The notes under the pieces are model-generated. The model searched no databases, was not told where the DNA came from, and worked only from the letters and a program-made list of their open reading frames with translations. 25,166 nucleotides of DNA from the IMG/VR virus record IMGVR_UViG_3300025128_000308, positions 1 to 25,166 of that record. The stretch is one strand, 5' to 3'. Of the stretch, positions 16,686-23,975 are shown in pieces (the stretch's first letter is position 1; each line of letters begins with the position of its first letter). The stretch comes from a virus. Position numbers and translations under genes: made by a program.

Positions 16686-18265
16686 TAAGCCGGACTTTCA
16701 TCAGGCGGCATTTGTTGAGCGCCCACTTGCTGTGCCATTTGCTGTGCCATTTGTTCCATTTCGGCTCTCTCCTCTTCGCTTGTTCTCAATTGCATTGGAA
16801 CCCCTAAACGATCCGCAACCCAATCGGAAATTGCATCCATTTTTACTGTTGCTATTCCCGCTGGTCCCATTTGTGTTGCTATTCCCATCCATTGCATAAC
16901 ATCTTGCACATCATCCATATTCTGCGCTTGCGCTAATGGTGATACCGGAACAACCTTAATATCCTGTCCGTTAACTTTTAGATCCAGTTTTGGAATAATT
17001 CGCGCCTCTTCCATGACCGCCAAAGAACGCACTACAATTGGAACCATCGTTTCGGTTATTAAACGACCAAACGCACTTCCTAAATTTGTGGCAAGCTCTC
17101 GCATCCTTTCAACAATTTCGGTAGCACTTCGTGCGCTCATATTATCAGGAGGAAGGCTATCATCGAGCAGTATGCGTTTTATGTTTAATCGTAAATCTTG
17201 CAAAACGATTTGCGTTAATTGCAAATCTCCGGCTCTTTGCAGAGGTTGCAAAGACGGTCCTTGTGGCCCCGCATTTCGCGCAACGGGAACAACTGCACCG
17301 GGAACAATTCGGATTGTTTGTGGATTTAAAACGCCATCATCAACTGCGGTATATACTCCGGCAATATTCAAACTGGCATTTTTTAAAAGCAATTCTACAG
17401 TTTTATTAAGAGATTTAATATCATCAAGGGCTTGAACAACCGGACCCCTTCCATAAACCTCCCCACTGGCTTTCATGTAACGGCTCACAACCCACGGCGA
17501 TGTTTTTAAATAGCGATACACAACCATATCGTTTGTGCCTTCGTTGCTTTTGTGACAAATGTAATAATCAAAACCACCGTCTTTAACATTAACGATTGTG
17601 CTTTCCTGGAGCTCAACAGGCTCTTGCGGTTTATCTTCTAACATTCTTTGCATGGGCTCAGATAATTTAGCATCTGGCCATTCGCGGGTTATATTTTCAA
17701 CTGACATTCGTATTTTGCGATACACATTTTCAACAACGCCGCCCGGACCCTCTTCCAATGCAACTTGAAATTGTGGAATCGCCCGAAAGTTAATCGGCTT
17801 TAACGCTGTTCCCGGTTGAATTAACATAATGCCTGTGCCAACAGACAAATCCATTAAAAACTCACCAAGAGCAAGATCGAAATTAGTTTGACGAATGAGA
17901 GTAAAAAACCTATCCGTTAATTCCTGGCAACCGTTTCGCACATCAGCATCCATTTCTGATGGAATATCAATTCCAGGCTGTAGCGCCATCCAATGTTTAT
18001 CAGGCGGAAATAATCCAGATTGCAACCGATTTGCAAACCGCTGGACACCATGCACCGCCGTAGAGTCAAAAACTTTACCTGTTTTATGTTTCCCAGACGT
18101 TCCTGATTTCCAACTGCCATCATACAAATTGCGCTGCGGTAGAGCATATTCGTAACATTGCTCGTATAGATCACGCCAATTCTCTTTGGCGGACCAGGCC
18201 GCATCAAAACGCTTTTTTATTTTTTCAACAGATTGTGAGGGTTTTCGCCTAGATCGTGCTGCCAT
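16685..18265 (-). CDS. Portal (head-to-tail connector) protein
   Basis: This 526-residue protein is the dodecameric channel through which DNA enters and leaves the head. It fits the podoviral head-tail connecting family (PF12236). The N-terminal KKRFDAAWSAKENWRDLYEQ and QRNLYDGSWKSG are followed by VFDSTAVHGVQRFANRLQSG (residues about 65-84), a central GRGPVVQALDDIKSLNKTVE segment (about 273-292) and the helical SARSATEIVERMRELATNLG (about 382-401). The end is Gln/Met-rich with short repeats (MAQQMAQQ), as usual for this family. The length is typical. It overlaps the upstream gene by 17 bases and sits between packaging and scaffold genes. Confidence 0.9.
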   Translation of the reverse strand: MAARSRRKPSQSVEKIKKRFDAAWSAKENWRDLYEQCYEYALPQRNLYDGSWKSGTSGKHKTGKVFDSTAVHGVQRFANRLQSGLFPPDKHWMALQPGIDIPSEMDADVRNGCQELTDRFFTLIRQTNFDLALGEFLMDLSVGTGIMLIQPGTALKPINFRAIPQFQVALEEGPGGVVENVYRKIRMSVENITREWPDAKLSEPMQRMLEDKPQEPVELQESTIVNVKDGGFDYYICHKSNEGTNDMVVYRYLKTSPWVVSRYMKASGEVYGRGPVVQALDDIKSLNKTVELLLKNASLNIAGVYTAVDDGVLNPQTIRIVPGAVVPVARNAGPQGPSLQPLQRAGDLQLTQIVLQDLRLNIKRILLDDSLPPDNMSARSATEIVERMRELATNLGSAFGRLITETMVPIVVRSLAVMEEARIIPKLDLKVNGQDIKVVPVSPLAQAQNMDDVQDVMQWMGIATQMGPAGIATVKMDAISDWVADRLGVPMQLRTSEEERAEMEQMAQQMAQQVGAQQMPPDESPA

Positions 18266-18641
18266 AATCTTTTCTATTAAATATTGAACCAGAAGAACCT
18301 AACGTAGAAGCGTCTGTATTTGCTGTTGCTAATAAAGGTCGCCGCCGTTGTCTTAAATTGCGCTTTTCCCCTGCCAACACAGCCGCATCATCAAACAATG
18401 GTGATTTTTCCGGCGGACTTACAGTAGGAGAAGCGGTAGCGTCACCAGTAGGCATTTGCGATTTGATCTGTTTGCCAAGCGCTTTCATTGTCTCGCCAGA
18501 AGTAATTTGGTTGGGAGCGCCAACATTGCCGGGTGTGCCTCCACCTTGCGCCGGACTCATTCCACCGTGAGGACCGCCATCTGGAAGTGATGGTTTACCC
18601 AAACCGCCCAAACCACCAGCGCCACCAACACCACCTGTCAT
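18249..18641 (-). CDS. Gly/Pro-rich small protein upstream of the portal
   Basis: This 130-residue protein starts MTGGVGGAGGLGGLGKPSLP. The first 50 residues are Gly/Pro low complexity. The C-terminal third has a basic-hydrophobic motif (KRNLRQRRRPLLATANTDAS) ending near an SSGSIFN segment. Small proteins with an Arg-rich end of this kind precede the portal in other podoviruses; I know no function. Its ATG follows the previous stop directly. The C-terminal motif resembles that of the preceding gene. A minor head or packaging protein is the best guess. Confidence 0.65.
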   Translation of the reverse strand: MTGGVGGAGGLGGLGKPSLPDGGPHGGMSPAQGGGTPGNVGAPNQITSGETMKALGKQIKSQMPTGDATASPTVSPPEKSPLFDDAAVLAGEKRNLRQRRRPLLATANTDASTLGSSGSIFNRKDYGSTI

Positions 18642-18920
18642 TTAATTTGACCCCGTTTTCTTTTTAAAAGAAACATTCCCAAGCTGTTGTTGATCGGGAA
18701 CACCAAGATATGCGCTTTGCGTATCCAGCAAAGGATCAACTGACAAAAGCTTGCGCCTACCGCCTTGTCGCCGCGCTCGTTTACGTGCCGACAACGCCTT
18801 GGCATCTTCTGCGGCGTTAGCGGCGATACGGTCTTCCTGTTCTTTCTGTAACCGTAATAGTTCGGGATCAGGTCCCGGAGGAGGTGGAGGTGCTTTGGGT
18901 GTGCTTAATATTCCGCCCAT
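18642..18920 (-). CDS. Small Pro/Arg-rich protein
   Basis: This 92-residue protein starts MGGILSTPKAPPPPPGPDPE. The start at 18920 is chosen because an AAGGAT ribosome site lies just upstream; the in-frame codon 15 positions earlier has no comparable site. A proline run (residues 11-15) is followed by a charged helix and an Arg-rich motif (RRQGGRRKLLSVDPLLDT) before the C-terminus. It overlaps the end of the gp13-like gene by 53 bases. It may be a minor virion protein. The Arg-rich C-terminal motif is shared with the next gene. Confidence 0.65.
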   Translation of the reverse strand: MGGILSTPKAPPPPPGPDPELLRLQKEQEDRIAANAAEDAKALSARKRARRQGGRRKLLSVDPLLDTQSAYLGVPDQQQLGNVSFKKKTGSN

Positions 18921-19410
18921 CTTTAATCCTTGCAAACATAAAAAAATCGTGTCCATCCGGGCCATATTGTTTTAATAGACCCTCCTTTTTAAAATACATG
19001 GATTCAATCCATTTTCTAGCCTGTAAGTTTCGTGAATGTACGGTGCACTGAAGGCGAATCATATTTAATTCCTCAATATAAATATTAAACATTTGCCGTG
19101 ATACGCGATGAAAGGTACGTGCAAAGCGCGGTAAGCGAACATCTGTTAACATCCAAACCTCTCCAACACCGTTCCATAGCGGCACAAGACCAAAAGCGCA
19201 CACCGGGCTACCGTTTGCGACACCGCACCAGGCATAACCAATGTTTTTATAAGCATCCGTAAGGCTGGCATAATTAGCCACATAATCTGGAAAGACACGA
19301 TCCCATTTGCGGAGCTGCATTAGTTTCAAAAGAGGGGATTCAAACTCAATTAATTTTCGCTCTGAATTTAATCCGAGAGCGTGATTGAGAGCATTAATAT
19401 CGTTAAGCAT
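18868..19410 (-). CDS. T7 gp13-like (DUF2833, GNAT-like) protein
   Basis: This is a 180-residue protein starting MLNDINALNHALGLNS. It has a GNAT-like fold pattern: an AWCGVANGSPVCAFGLVP strand region (residues about 60-77), then VWMLTDVRLPRFARTFHRVS, and a C-terminal VHSRNLQARKWIESMYFKKE segment, typical of acetyltransferase-like folds and of the DUF2833 family that includes T7 gp13. T7 gp13 is needed for virion assembly. The ATG at 19410 is inside the terminase stop region (ATGCTTAA), so translation is coupled; a TTG four codons earlier is less likely. The gene sits beside the large terminase rather than beside gp14 as in T7. Confidence 0.65.
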   Translation of the reverse strand: MLNDINALNHALGLNSERKLIEFESPLLKLMQLRKWDRVFPDYVANYASLTDAYKNIGYAWCGVANGSPVCAFGLVPLWNGVGEVWMLTDVRLPRFARTFHRVSRQMFNIYIEELNMIRLQCTVHSRNLQARKWIESMYFKKEGLLKQYGPDGHDFFMFARIKDGRNIKHTQSTSTSSGT

Positions 19411-21020
19411 CGTAGAGATCAAAATCCATTTTTGCCTGTGGGTGATGGGTCCAGGTCATAGGTCGTCGCGTCATGCGTTTATGTTCTCCGCCGCCCAACA
19501 CCAGATAGCCATACGCATCTCCGACATGGGAGTGTTCATTTTTGTTAGGGACATCTTTAAATCGTTCCTGTCCGGCTCCGATTGCGACGCGAGAGAAATG
19601 ATAGCCCCCGGCAAGGGCTTTACGAATCCGCGCACATTTACGGTTCACCAATAAACCCGGCTTTTTGTCAATAAAGCGGATCATAGGCGCAGCCATTGCT
19701 TCACGCCGTGTTTTCCAATCATTCGTCGCTGTCGGTCTTGCCAGCAAGCCAATTGACTGTAGATAGGCAAATGAGGTGGTTTCGTAAATCTGATCGCGCT
19801 GCTGGCCAGCGGGATCGCCCCATATCATAATTTCCGCCTTATGAAACAAGGTTTCAATTTCTGCTTTTAGTTTCGTTCCAAAATTCTCCAAACCCATGTC
19901 AAACGTCACAAGCTCATGGATGATGCGCCATTGACCATGTATCGAGCGTTGCCCAAACACAGCCGCAGGGGTTAAACCAAAATCAAGACCAATTTGCAGA
20001 GGCAAAGTTGGATCATATTCAAGTTTCTCCGCTGTCATCGTTTCATCGTCATACTCAGGTGTAATTGGCTTGCCTTCAACAACGTAGGTATATTCGCCTT
20101 TTGCGTAGCAGCGTATCCAATCCAAATTCTTGCCGCCCACAAGCTGATCGTAATAACCTGGGGGCAAATTGTTGACATTTTCTGCTCGTGGGTTAGCCAT
20201 CCACCATTTACCAGCCGACATTACAAAACCATTAAACTCTGGATTTTCCGGCAACTCTTCCTCTGGAACTTCCAATACGCCGGACGGTTGGCGGTAAAAA
20301 TCCCATGCATATGTTCCAAGTGGCGCTTCTTTGCCTTCAGCCAGCCGCCAGTACCAATGATCTGAATCACAGGGGTTAGTGTCCATCCAGATTCCGCGCC
20401 ATGTGGGGCCACCATCTGCCTTTGTAGGGTATCTTCCAACTCTGTGGGTGAGGCCATCGACAATGGCTTTAGGCAATTCCCGACACTCATTAATCCATGC
20501 TCCGGTTAATTCCAGGGACAAAAGTTTGCGAACATCTTTTGGCTGGTCAAGGGCCAGGAAAATAACTTCACAATCGACACCATGCGCTCCTTCACGGCTC
20601 GGTAGTTTGATGTGATGGGTAATCGGCGGCGACCAATGCGCCCTGCCCCATATATTCTCAGGAAATATCTCCATCCATGTTTTGAGCGTTGTTGTTCTCA
20701 GCATGGGATAAGAGTTTCGCACAATCACAAATCGTGTATAGCGGATTCCATCACGGGGAGATGGCTTTTGTTTAACTGCGCGGAGCATTAATTCAGCAGC
20801 GCAAGCATAGGATTTGCCACTTCCCACTGGTCCCATTAAGCCGCGTACAAATTTATCCGAGTTCAAAAATTTCCAGACAGTCGGCGCAGTTGAAAAATCT
20901 AAGTTTAAATCAGCCACTTCCCACTGGTCCCATTAAGCCGCGTACAAATTTATCCGAGTTCAGAAATTTCCAGACAGTCGGCGCAGTTGAAAAATCTAGG
21001 TTTAAATCAGCTACAGACAT
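19403..21020 (-). CDS. terL: Terminase large subunit, 5-prime end broken by duplication
   Basis: This ATP-driven packaging motor and nuclease has a Walker A motif, GPVGSGKS (residues about 31-38 of the corrected protein), and a Walker B-type catalytic Glu in GAWINECREL. Its nuclease domain has acidic residues in GLDFG (Asp 314), WGDPAG (Asp 370) and HVGDAYGYL (Asp 469). The true start is the ATG at 21020 (MSVADLNLDF) with an AGGA site upstream. As written, a 97-bp duplication makes this frame stop at once after VGSG. The long frame reopens at a GTG (20917) inside the second copy. Deleting one copy gives 506 residues, the normal size. The small terminase-like gene is upstream. Confidence 0.9.
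20816..21009 (-). repeat. 97-bp imperfect tandem duplication at the terL start
   Basis: Bases 20816-20912 and 20913-21009 are adjacent copies with two differences (ttcaaaaat against ttcagaaat, and ctaagttt against ctaggttt). Ninety-seven is not divisible by three, so the frame is broken. The mismatches suggest that overlapping ends from two closely related variants were placed end to end. Confidence 0.9.
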
Positions 21021-21031
21021 TTTTTTTCCTG

Positions 21032-21208
21032 TTATCCGTTATGATTTACAAGCTCATGTGCTACCAGATAAAAAGCTTCGCAGTTTGAGCAAACAAAATT
21101 GCTTTCAAACAAAAATTCATCACAATACTTACCTGTTCCTTCAAGGTCGTGATCGCCACTGTGAATAACCCGACCCCCACAAAAAAAACATTTATGTTTA
21201 TCCGTCAT
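21032..21208 (-). CDS. Small zinc-finger protein between terminase genes
   Basis: This 58-residue protein starts MTDKHKCFFCGG. It has a CxxC pair at the N-terminus (Cys 7 and 10) and a second near the middle (NFVCSNCEAF), plus His residues. Together these should bind one structural zinc ion. The start at 21208 is chosen because it follows an AAGG ribosome site and overlaps the end of the small terminase-like gene. The function is unknown; a DNA-binding helper for packaging is possible given its position. Confidence 0.65.
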   Translation of the reverse strand: MTDKHKCFFCGGRVIHSGDHDLEGTGKYCDEFLFESNFVCSNCEAFYLVAHELVNHNG

Positions 21209-21641
21209 TTCCCTTATCCTTGACTTCTTCATAGGTGGTGGTCAAATCAGGCCCGACCATCTTAATGCCAACAACAGATGGGGCATCCGGTCCCTTTTCC
21301 GGCGCTTCCAAAAGCCCCGCAGACTTCGCAAGGACACGGAGAACGGAAACCTTATCGTGCATTTCCAGCTCTAGTGTAGGATCGCCATTTTTGCTTTTCG
21401 TTACACGGATACGCTTAATGGCACAGGCCACCTCGTCGGGTATATCCGCTGATGCTTTGACCTTAACATTTCCCTCTTCATCCCAGGTAAGAACGTCAGT
21501 AAGATTGGCTCCCGCAATATTCAGAAGATATTGCGCTACGGCATTTTTATTTTGCGCCACAACATCATTACGGCCCTTTAATCTATTCTCTAAGCGTTTC
21601 ACTCCGCCAAAGCGCCCTGTTGGGCTATGTGTCCCTGCCAT
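21198..21641 (-). CDS. Terminase small subunit-like protein
   Basis: This 147-residue protein is encoded two genes before terL. Its centre and C-terminus (GANLTDVLTWDEEGNVKVKA, DIPDEVACAIKRIRVTKSKN and LELEMHDKVSVLRVLAKSAG) match the C-terminal half of the Terminase_2-type small subunit family, which recognises phage DNA and activates the motor. The usual N-terminal helix-turn-helix is not evident: only about 35 basic residues precede this part (MAGTHSPTGRFGGVKRLENR). It overlaps the previous gene by 17 bases. Confidence 0.65.
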   Translation of the reverse strand: MAGTHSPTGRFGGVKRLENRLKGRNDVVAQNKNAVAQYLLNIAGANLTDVLTWDEEGNVKVKASADIPDEVACAIKRIRVTKSKNGDPTLELEMHDKVSVLRVLAKSAGLLEAPEKGPDAPSVVGIKMVGPDLTTTYEEVKDKGNDG

Positions 21642-21825
21642 TTGCCGCCTCTTTTAGCCAGATTTCAGCCAGTAGTTGCACAATCCCGTCACCGCCTTCA
21701 AAGCTGGCGGGTGGAGTTTGGTTCGCTGCAATATAAATTGAATCATAAGAAAATGTGCGTTTTTGCTTTTTCATCCATCGCCAATGATCGAGCGCGATTT
21801 GTTCAGCTTTCGCGGTAGCGTTCAT
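21625..21825 (-). CDS. Hypothetical small protein
   Basis: This 66-residue protein starts MNATAKAEQIALDHWRWMKK and ends WLKEAANGRDT. The ATG at 21825 overlaps the nuclease gene stop (ATGA), which is why I prefer it over the in-frame codon 39 positions upstream. The sequence is helical with aromatic residues; there is no membrane segment or metal motif. I recognise no family. It links replication genes to packaging genes and overlaps the small terminase start by 17 bases. Confidence 0.55.
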   Translation of the reverse strand: MNATAKAEQIALDHWRWMKKQKRTFSYDSIYIAANQTPPASFEGGDGIVQLLAEIWLKEAANGRDT

Positions 21826-22142
21826 CGTGTAATTTCCACAATCTTTATGCCGTATTGAGCTTCGACCATTTTTTTCTTGAGGCGATAGACCGCCGTTTTT
21901 ACCCCTTTGACATCCTCCACTACAGACTCGCCTTGGCGACAATAGCGGAAATCGGCAAAATAATTACAGATATGGCGACCTTCGATAGAGATCGGAAATT
22001 TGGGTTGCATTTCAAGATTTGAAATCTCGCATCGTGAATGCATATCCTTCAGCGCCAAATACCGATAGCTCTCTGCTTTACTGTCAAAAGTTATGCCGTC
22101 CAGTTTCACACGAATATTTCCATATTTGCTTCTGCGCCCCAT
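21822..22142 (-). CDS. DUF1064 family endonuclease-like protein
   Basis: This 106-residue protein has the DUF1064 pattern: GRRSKYGNIRV at the start, FDSKAE (Glu 24), YFADFRY (Asp 64) and EDVKG (Asp 77, Lys 79). The Asp and Asp-x-Lys arrangement is that of PD-(D/E)xK nucleases. Family members are common in phage replication modules and are thought to cut DNA, possibly as Holliday-junction or nicking enzymes; the exact substrate is unknown to me. The length is normal. It starts in a TAATG overlap with the preceding gene, so its translation is coupled. Confidence 0.75.
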   Translation of the reverse strand: MGRRSKYGNIRVKLDGITFDSKAESYRYLALKDMHSRCEISNLEMQPKFPISIEGRHICNYFADFRYCRQGESVVEDVKGVKTAVYRLKKKMVEAQYGIKIVEITR

Positions 22143-22393
22143 TAATGCAGCGTCCTTAATTTCATCTTTCGCGGCGTGTTTATTTTGCGTGGTCTGTACC
22201 CACCCCGGCGCTCCACATATAACGGTGCATCTAATCCGTTATCGAAATAGGGTTTAAGCTTTTCATCAAAACTTCTATTCCAGGGATCGCGCACCTTAAC
22301 CATCAATTGCCGCACCCCCTCATCCCGATTAAACTTTGAAGCCATCAACAATTGCTTGGCAAGAAGTCCCGCTTCAGCTTCCCGCACCGTCAT
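22142..22393 (-). CDS. Hypothetical protein in the replication module
   Basis: This 83-residue protein starts MTVREAEAGLLAKQLLMASK under the start chosen here (22393), which overlaps the previous gene by 20 bases. The same frame stays open up to 22555, with further ATG codons at 22489, 22496 and 22429-type positions, so the start is uncertain. The C-terminus is basic (RGGYRPRKINTPRKMKLR), suggesting nucleic-acid contact. I recognise no family. Confidence 0.5.
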   Translation of the reverse strand: MTVREAEAGLLAKQLLMASKFNRDEGVRQLMVKVRDPWNRSFDEKLKPYFDNGLDAPLYVERRGGYRPRKINTPRKMKLRTLH

Positions 22394-22991
22394 AACCGTA
22401 AGCCGCCGCCAAACGATCTGAGCTTTCATTCCGCGCTTCGGAACAATGTTGCATTCTGCGATAGCGACCCACGATGTTGGTCTTTCCATTAAATTCATCA
22501 ATTTTCCTTTCCAGCGCTTCCACCAAAAAGATTCGGCGCTTACATTTTTGCCCAATTCTGTCCTGTAACTCCTTCCATGTGGGCCACCATTGACTGCGAT
22601 CAGGGGCTTCCCTTAATGTTTCCAAAACAGCATCACGGGGGTATGCCCTTAATTTTTCGATATAGGCTTCCAGCGTAATATCCATCTCCGGGGCTGATTG
22701 GCGTTTATGACTGGTTAGCGCCCATAGGCGGTTTAATTCCATCAAAAGCTCTCGATCACTGGCCGGGGCCATGCTTTTGGCGAGTTGCCCATGCGTTATT
22801 TTCAAACTTTCCAAAGTCGGATTGCCTTTAATGGCATAGTGGCTAATCTGTATTCCCCCGGATATGTTTGGATAAACCGCGTCTAGCCAAAAACCGTTCT
22901 GAGGCTTCGACAATACCTTCGCCGCGTGACGATCCGCCTCCAGCGCTGTTGTTCTTGGATTTAACACTGTAACTGCTGTCTTGCTCATCAT
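22374..22991 (-). CDS. Replication-module protein downstream of the initiator
   Basis: This is about 205 residues starting MMSKTAVTVLNPRTT, chosen because AGGAAAGGTGG lies just before the ATG pair at 22991/22988. The central block (LMELNRLWALTSHKRQ, then YIEKLRAYPRDAVLETLREA and SQWWPTWKELQDRI) resembles the phage pattern of a helix followed by RSRWWPAWAEL, common next to replication initiators. The end is basic. It overlaps the initiator gene by about 149 bases, which is long, so a later start is possible. A helicase-loader-like partner is one option by analogy with lambda O/P, but I see no ATPase motif. Confidence 0.55.
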   Translation of the reverse strand: MMSKTAVTVLNPRTTALEADRHAAKVLSKPQNGFWLDAVYPNISGGIQISHYAIKGNPTLESLKITHGQLAKSMAPASDRELLMELNRLWALTSHKRQSAPEMDITLEAYIEKLRAYPRDAVLETLREAPDRSQWWPTWKELQDRIGQKCKRRIFLVEALERKIDEFNGKTNIVGRYRRMQHCSEARNESSDRLAAAYGYDGAGS

Positions 22992-23630
22992 CCCACCTTT
23001 CCTGGTTAAGCCATGTTGATGGATGGCATATAAAATTTGGATCAGGATTGTATCGTGCCAGCCCCGCCATAATTTTTTTATGAGGCACATTTTGCACGGC
23101 CTTTAAATACGCTTTTCTGGCAGCGCCTTTTCCGACCCGTTTTGGATATTGCTCCCAAAATTGATCGAAGTTATTTGCCTTTAAGTCGGCAACCTTTTGA
23201 TGCTGTTCCCTATATAATAAAGAAAGTGATGGTTCTAATGGTGGTTCATACCGCGCCTCCGCTAGGTTTAGATGTGCGCCTCCGCTAGGTTTAGCTTTCT
23301 TAACCCCGCGCGTGCGCGGTATTAAGATTTTATACTTTGTTCCCTTCTTTCCCTGCTTGCTTGGCACAGTTCCAACTCTGGATAATTCTCCCATTTCGAT
23401 TAAAATGTTGAGATTTTTACTAATGTTTGAAACATGAACATTTGCCATTTTTGCGAGGCGTGAAAGACTTGGCCATGCGACACCATCCTCGCCATTTTTG
23501 CGAGGCGTGAAAGACTGGGCCATGCGACACCATCCTCATCCGCATGATCCGCCAGGCTGAGTAAAATAAGTCGTGCCGTTCCTTTGGCCTGACTATGCTC
23601 CCACACCGCTTTACTGGCCTCCAGGCTCAT
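22843..23630 (-). CDS. Winged-helix replication initiator-like protein, split by duplication
   Basis: In the corrected frame this is a 246-residue protein. The N-terminus (MSLEASKAVWEHSQAKGTAR, then LADHADEDGVAWPSLSRLAK and NVHVSNISKNLNILIEMGEL) is the winged-helix DNA-binding part of phage replication proteins. The C-terminus (NFDQFWEQYPKRVGKGAARK, then FICHPSTWLNQERWDDE) is the typical second domain. As written a 47-bp duplication splits it into 23400-23630 and 22843-23523; removing one copy restores a single frame. The start overlaps the upstream stop (ATGA). The linker carries two 19-bp direct repeats, a candidate origin. It probably recruits replication machinery. Confidence 0.75.
23255..23340. 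other. Candidate replication origin inside the initiator gene
   Basis: Two identical 19-bp direct repeats (gcgcctccgctaggtttag, 23255-23273 and 23278-23296) are spaced 23 bases start to start, close to two helical turns. They are followed by a 6-2-6 GC palindrome (23308-23321) and a 19-base tract with only two G/C (23322-23340). In phage lambda the origin lies inside gene O, in the linker, as 19-bp iterons next to an AT-rich tract. This arrangement is similar but has only two repeats. Removing one repeat would create a stop codon, so it is not one of the assembly duplications. Confidence 0.35.
23444..23537 (-). repeat. 47-bp tandem duplication in the initiator gene
   Basis: Bases 23444-23490 are repeated at 23491-23537 with one mismatch (agacttggcc against agactgggcc). 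The unit encodes parts of DGVAWPSLSRLAKMA, and the length breaks the frame. Deleting either copy joins both halves in one frame. Confidence 0.9.
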
Positions 23631-23827
23631 GCTGATGCACGTTCCATCAAAGCAACAAATTTCTTCAGCCTAACCTGATCGTTTGCCCCTCTTTCATCAA
23701 GGCCATCTTCAACAAACTCAACCAGCAGTCGCGTCATTGATGTGCCCTCAAGGGCCCCTTGTGCCTTTAAGCGTGTGTGTAAATCAGATGGTAGCGAAAA
23801 TGTTGTTGTGGTTTTATTTTCATTCAT
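23627..23827 (-). CDS. Ribbon-helix-helix (CopG/Arc-type) regulator
   Basis: This is a 66-residue protein starting MNENKTTTTFSLPSDLHTRL. The short beta segment (TTTTFSLP) followed by two helices (LHTRLKAQGALEG and MTRLLVEFVEDGLDE) is the ribbon-helix-helix fold, which binds DNA as a dimer and usually represses transcription. Two in-frame ATG codons exist. GGAGG lies one base before the first (23833) but seven bases before the second (23827), so the second is chosen. It overlaps the next gene by ATGA and may control the early region. Confidence 0.75.
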   Translation of the reverse strand: MNENKTTTTFSLPSDLHTRLKAQGALEGTSMTRLLVEFVEDGLDERGANDQVRLKKFVALMERASA

Positions 23828-23964
23828 CTCCATTCCTCCGGTTGAGCTCGATCACCCGTACAACAATCCTCAATAACCTGGCCGCAAATGTCGCATTGAA
23901 AATGCCCGTGGACATCAATAGGCGAACACCCTTGCTGGCAATTGGGACATATAATTCTATCCAT
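23824..23964 (-). CDS. Small zinc-ribbon protein (46 aa)
   Basis: This short gene was found by translating the gap between its neighbours. It encodes MDRIICPNCQQGCSPIDVHG and then FQCDICG, with CPNC and CDIC pairs about 18 residues apart. This is the pattern of a one-zinc ribbon, as in small DksA-like or nucleic-acid-binding proteins. The start is the only ATG, with GGAG-type purines upstream (AGAGGAGTG). The end overlaps the ribbon-helix-helix gene start. Function unknown; phages often encode such proteins to alter host transcription. Confidence 0.65.
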   Translation of the reverse strand: MDRIICPNCQQGCSPIDVHGHFQCDICGQVIEDCCTGDRAQPEEWR

Positions 23965-23975
23965 TTTTCACTCCT

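Noticed and set aside
16731-16756. Short repeat of tgctgtgccattt near the portal 3-prime end
   Set aside because: It encodes the usual Gln/Met-rich portal tail and is in frame, so it is ordinary low complexity.
23255-23296. Repeat of 19 bp treated as another assembly duplication
   Set aside because: Copies are not adjacent (4-bp spacer), and deleting 23 bp creates a stop inside the initiator; both flanks are already in one frame.
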